Of a stretch of DNA of 64,000 nt, positions 62,605 to 64,000 are shown one piece after another. This DNA comes from Bacteriovoracaceae bacterium UBA3083. Its GTDB lineage: Bacteria > Bdellovibrionota > Bacteriovoracia > Bacteriovoracales > Bacteriovoracaceae. Positions within the stretch are counted from its first letter, which is position 1; every line of letters starts with the position of its first letter. Where the stretch lies: NCBI GenBank assembly GCA_002366565.1, contig DFBJ01000012.1, forward strand, positions 124,001 through 188,000, read 5' to 3'. Below the pieces are notes generated by a model. That model saw only the letters and a list, made by a program, of their open reading frames with translations. It did no database searches and was not told the DNA's origin. A program made the translations under genes and the position numbers.

Positions 62605-63027
62605 ATGAAAAAAATTATCCTTTGTATTTTACTGTGTTTTTCTGGGCAGATATTAGCTGGTGGTACTTGTGGTGAGAAATTAAGTAATGTTGAAACAAGT
62701 ATGGGCGAACATCAAGCGTATGCTAAATATGCTGATATATTAAGATCTGGAGCTAGTGAAAAGGAAGAATTAAATGACAGCTTCTTTGGTGATTTTCTAG
62801 TAAATGATTCTGAACTTAGAGATAGACTTGCGGAGGTTCAAAGAGTTGAAAATCTTGTCAGTTTAAAGGAAGCTATATTTAAAGCTAACTTAGGAATGTA
62901 TAAATCATGCTTACTTCGAATTCATGAAATGTATCTATCTGAAGAAGATCTGTTATCTGATGTAGATGACTTTCAAGTGATACTGGTTAAGCGTGAAACG
63001 CTTATGAGGATTCTAGAAGGTTTATAG
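62605..63027 (+). CDS. Small exported helical protein
   Basis: 140 residues with signal peptide ending near QILAGG and GGAG ribosome site before the ATG. Mostly amphipathic helix with many Glu/Leu; three Cys in the pre-mature and mature part (GTCGEK, KSCLLR). No family recognised. A long spacer follows. Confidence 0.65.
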   Translation: MKKIILCILLCFSGQILAGGTCGEKLSNVETSMGEHQAYAKYADILRSGASEKEELNDSFFGDFLVNDSELRDRLAEVQRVENLVSLKEAIFKANLGMYKSCLLRIHEMYLSEEDLLSDVDDFQVILVKRETLMRILEGL

Positions 63028-63574
63028 GTACAAAATTTCCGGCTGATTTTCCACGGAGAGTCAGCTAAAATACTATAAATAGGCTAGAATAACTCCCCCA
63101 AATGCTACCCCATATAATGGTAATTATATGGGGTAGAGATAGAAATTTTTAAATCCCCTCCTAAATTCATCTAAATTAGAACATTAAAATGAGTCAAAAT
63201 TAGTACACGTATTGATGCTTATTTTTTGTCGAGTTACGTATATAAAAACCTAACCTGTAATTGATTGCAATTTTTTTTGATATACATTTGTAATATATCT
63301 CTGATTCTGTTGCTTGCTATTTCAATTCACATAAACCCATATGCATCCTGATCACATTCATAAAGTAAGTATGCATTTGTTCGAGGTAGTTTTGTCGTGT
63401 TTCATCTCTGTATGGATTCATTCTGCCATCAGTTAATGGCGTTTCGCTGTGGGGTATGTATGCCCTACTATTGCTATCTATATGATGTGTAATTTACTAG
63501 AGGGGTTGTATCTTGATTCTTTGAGGGTCATAGGAAATAGTCTTTATAAAGGAGAGAATTGTATGATTTATGAT
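63028..63574. other. Long intergenic region with an orphan hairpin, no gene recognised
   Basis: About 550 nt without a credible coding sequence on either strand. It contains the strong palindromic hairpin at 63105-63136 and AT-rich DNA. Confidence 0.45.
63105..63136 (+). other. Perfect 12-bp stem-loop, function unknown
   Basis: CTACCCCATATA (63105-63116) pairs with TATATGGGGTAG (63125-63136) around an 8-nt loop AATGGTAA. No immediate U-tract; a short T-run appears after about ten bases, so it could be a weak terminator of the preceding gene or a structured RNA element. Confidence 0.5.
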
Positions 63575-63603
63575 AAAAAAAAGACCTAGATTAACTAGGC
63601 CTT
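63575..63603 (-). terminator. Rho-independent terminator
   Basis: On the minus strand AAGGCCTAG pairs with CTAGGTCTT (one G-U pair), loop TTAAT, followed by six T. It lies 13 nt beyond the stop of the right-edge gene. Confidence 0.88.
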
Positions 63604-63615
63604 AACTCTATATTC

Positions 63616-64000
63616 TTATTTCACACAGTAGTAATTAAACATTCTGCTATTGATTTCACTAACTCTTCGAACTGGTGATGGATTTCTTAATCCTGGGTGA
63701 TAAACCATTGGAGTTGATCCTTGGCCTATGGCCCAGACTGCAGAGCCAATACTAACACCACCGTTCCAATCACCGTATGAGGAGATCATCTCTAGCTCCA
63801 TATCATTTGGAAGTCTTCCTCCCATATAACGGCAGGCCCTAGCAGCGTTAGAAGGGCTGAATGTCTCACCTATTGATCCATTTGAAGTTCCTATAATAGT
63901 TAAGTTTCGGCCACCAATGTTTAGAGTTGAAGGAAATTGAGTTCTCTCAAACTCTGTAAAAATAGCAGAAGCAATCTGTGACATAACCACTGATGGTTGT
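63616..64000 (-). CDS. C-terminal part of an FGE/SUMF1-like protein (cut by window end)
   Basis: The frame is open to the right edge on the minus strand, so the GTG at 63990 is internal and only about 127 residues are visible. The segment 'AARACRYMGGRLPNDMELEM' followed by GDWNGG is the usual 'A..C...GGRLPT..EWE' and downstream pattern of formylglycine-generating-enzyme/C-type-lectin-like domains, and the end 'INSRMFNYYCVK' supplies a second Cys. Likely exported, but the N-terminus is not visible. No specific function. Confidence 0.65.
   Translation of the reverse strand, partial: QPSVVMSQIASAIFTEFERTQFPSTLNIGGRNLTIIGTSNGSIGETFSPSNAARACRYMGGRLPNDMELEMISSYGDWNGGVSIGSAVWAIGQGSTPMVYHPGLRNPSPVRRVSEINSRMFNYYCVK

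Noticed and set aside
1..64000. CRISPR arrays, rRNA genes, phage modules or toxin-antitoxin pairs
   Set aside because: No regularly spaced repeats, rRNA-like sequence, integrase, capsid or recognisable toxin genes were seen.

Overview
The window reads as chromosome from a low-GC Gram-negative bacterium, most likely a Bacteriovorax/Halobacteriovorax-type member of the Bdellovibrio group. This is inferred from protein families, not from a marker gene. The evidence is a TIGR02147 (DUF4423)-type regulator, many small secreted proteins with signal peptides, three related trypsin-like and two subtilisin-like secreted proteases, SD-led genes on both strands, and GC-poor intergenic DNA with U-tailed hairpin terminators.

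Left part (1-9000). This is an accessory-looking stretch of small exported proteins separated by long non-coding spacers. It holds a 300-bp direct repeat that brackets a 1.5-kb insert carrying an ISL3-type transposase remnant. It also holds a TIGR02147 regulator paired with an exported zinc protease, and a tRNA with a CAT anticodon.

9000-24800. A conserved housekeeping block tilS-ftsH-folP is followed by two trypsin-like proteases, a VOC protein, an exported subtilisin with a possible sigma-54 promoter and a C-terminal Gly-rich/TM/basic tail, two response regulators, a 2-hydroxyacid dehydrogenase, a tandem pair of paralogous exported proteins and a second subtilisin.

24900-48000. A Cus-type copper/silver efflux operon (TolC-like, CusB, CusA) comes first. 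It is followed by an ExbB/ExbD-like pair, YajQ, a lipoprotein GMC oxidoreductase, an envelope three-gene set (predicted beta-barrel, small membrane protein, lipoprotein), the mutagenic repair pair umuDC with an 11-bp repeated operator candidate, a class C beta-lactamase-like serine hydrolase, an SRAP (YedK/HMCES) protein, Rnk and thiopurine methyltransferase.

48000-53300. Four overlapping genes form a probable lipid-modifying operon: a DAG-kinase-like lipid kinase, an extended SDR, a 681-aa protein whose C-terminal half matches cyanobacterial acyl-ACP reductase including the catalytic Cys, and a DUF3419/BtaA-like aminocarboxypropyl transferase. I know of no described pathway with this combination, and it is the strongest candidate for a new system here.

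53600-61400. A lysine/diaminopimelate operon lysC-dapB-dapA-dapD-lysA ends in an M14/AstE-type deacylase that may serve as the N-succinyl-DAP hydrolase. It is preceded by a compact lysine riboswitch and faces a divergent asd. The right end carries a third trypsin-like protease, a small exported protein, a long spacer with a strong orphan hairpin, and the C-terminal part of a formylglycine-generating-enzyme-like protein cut by the window edge.
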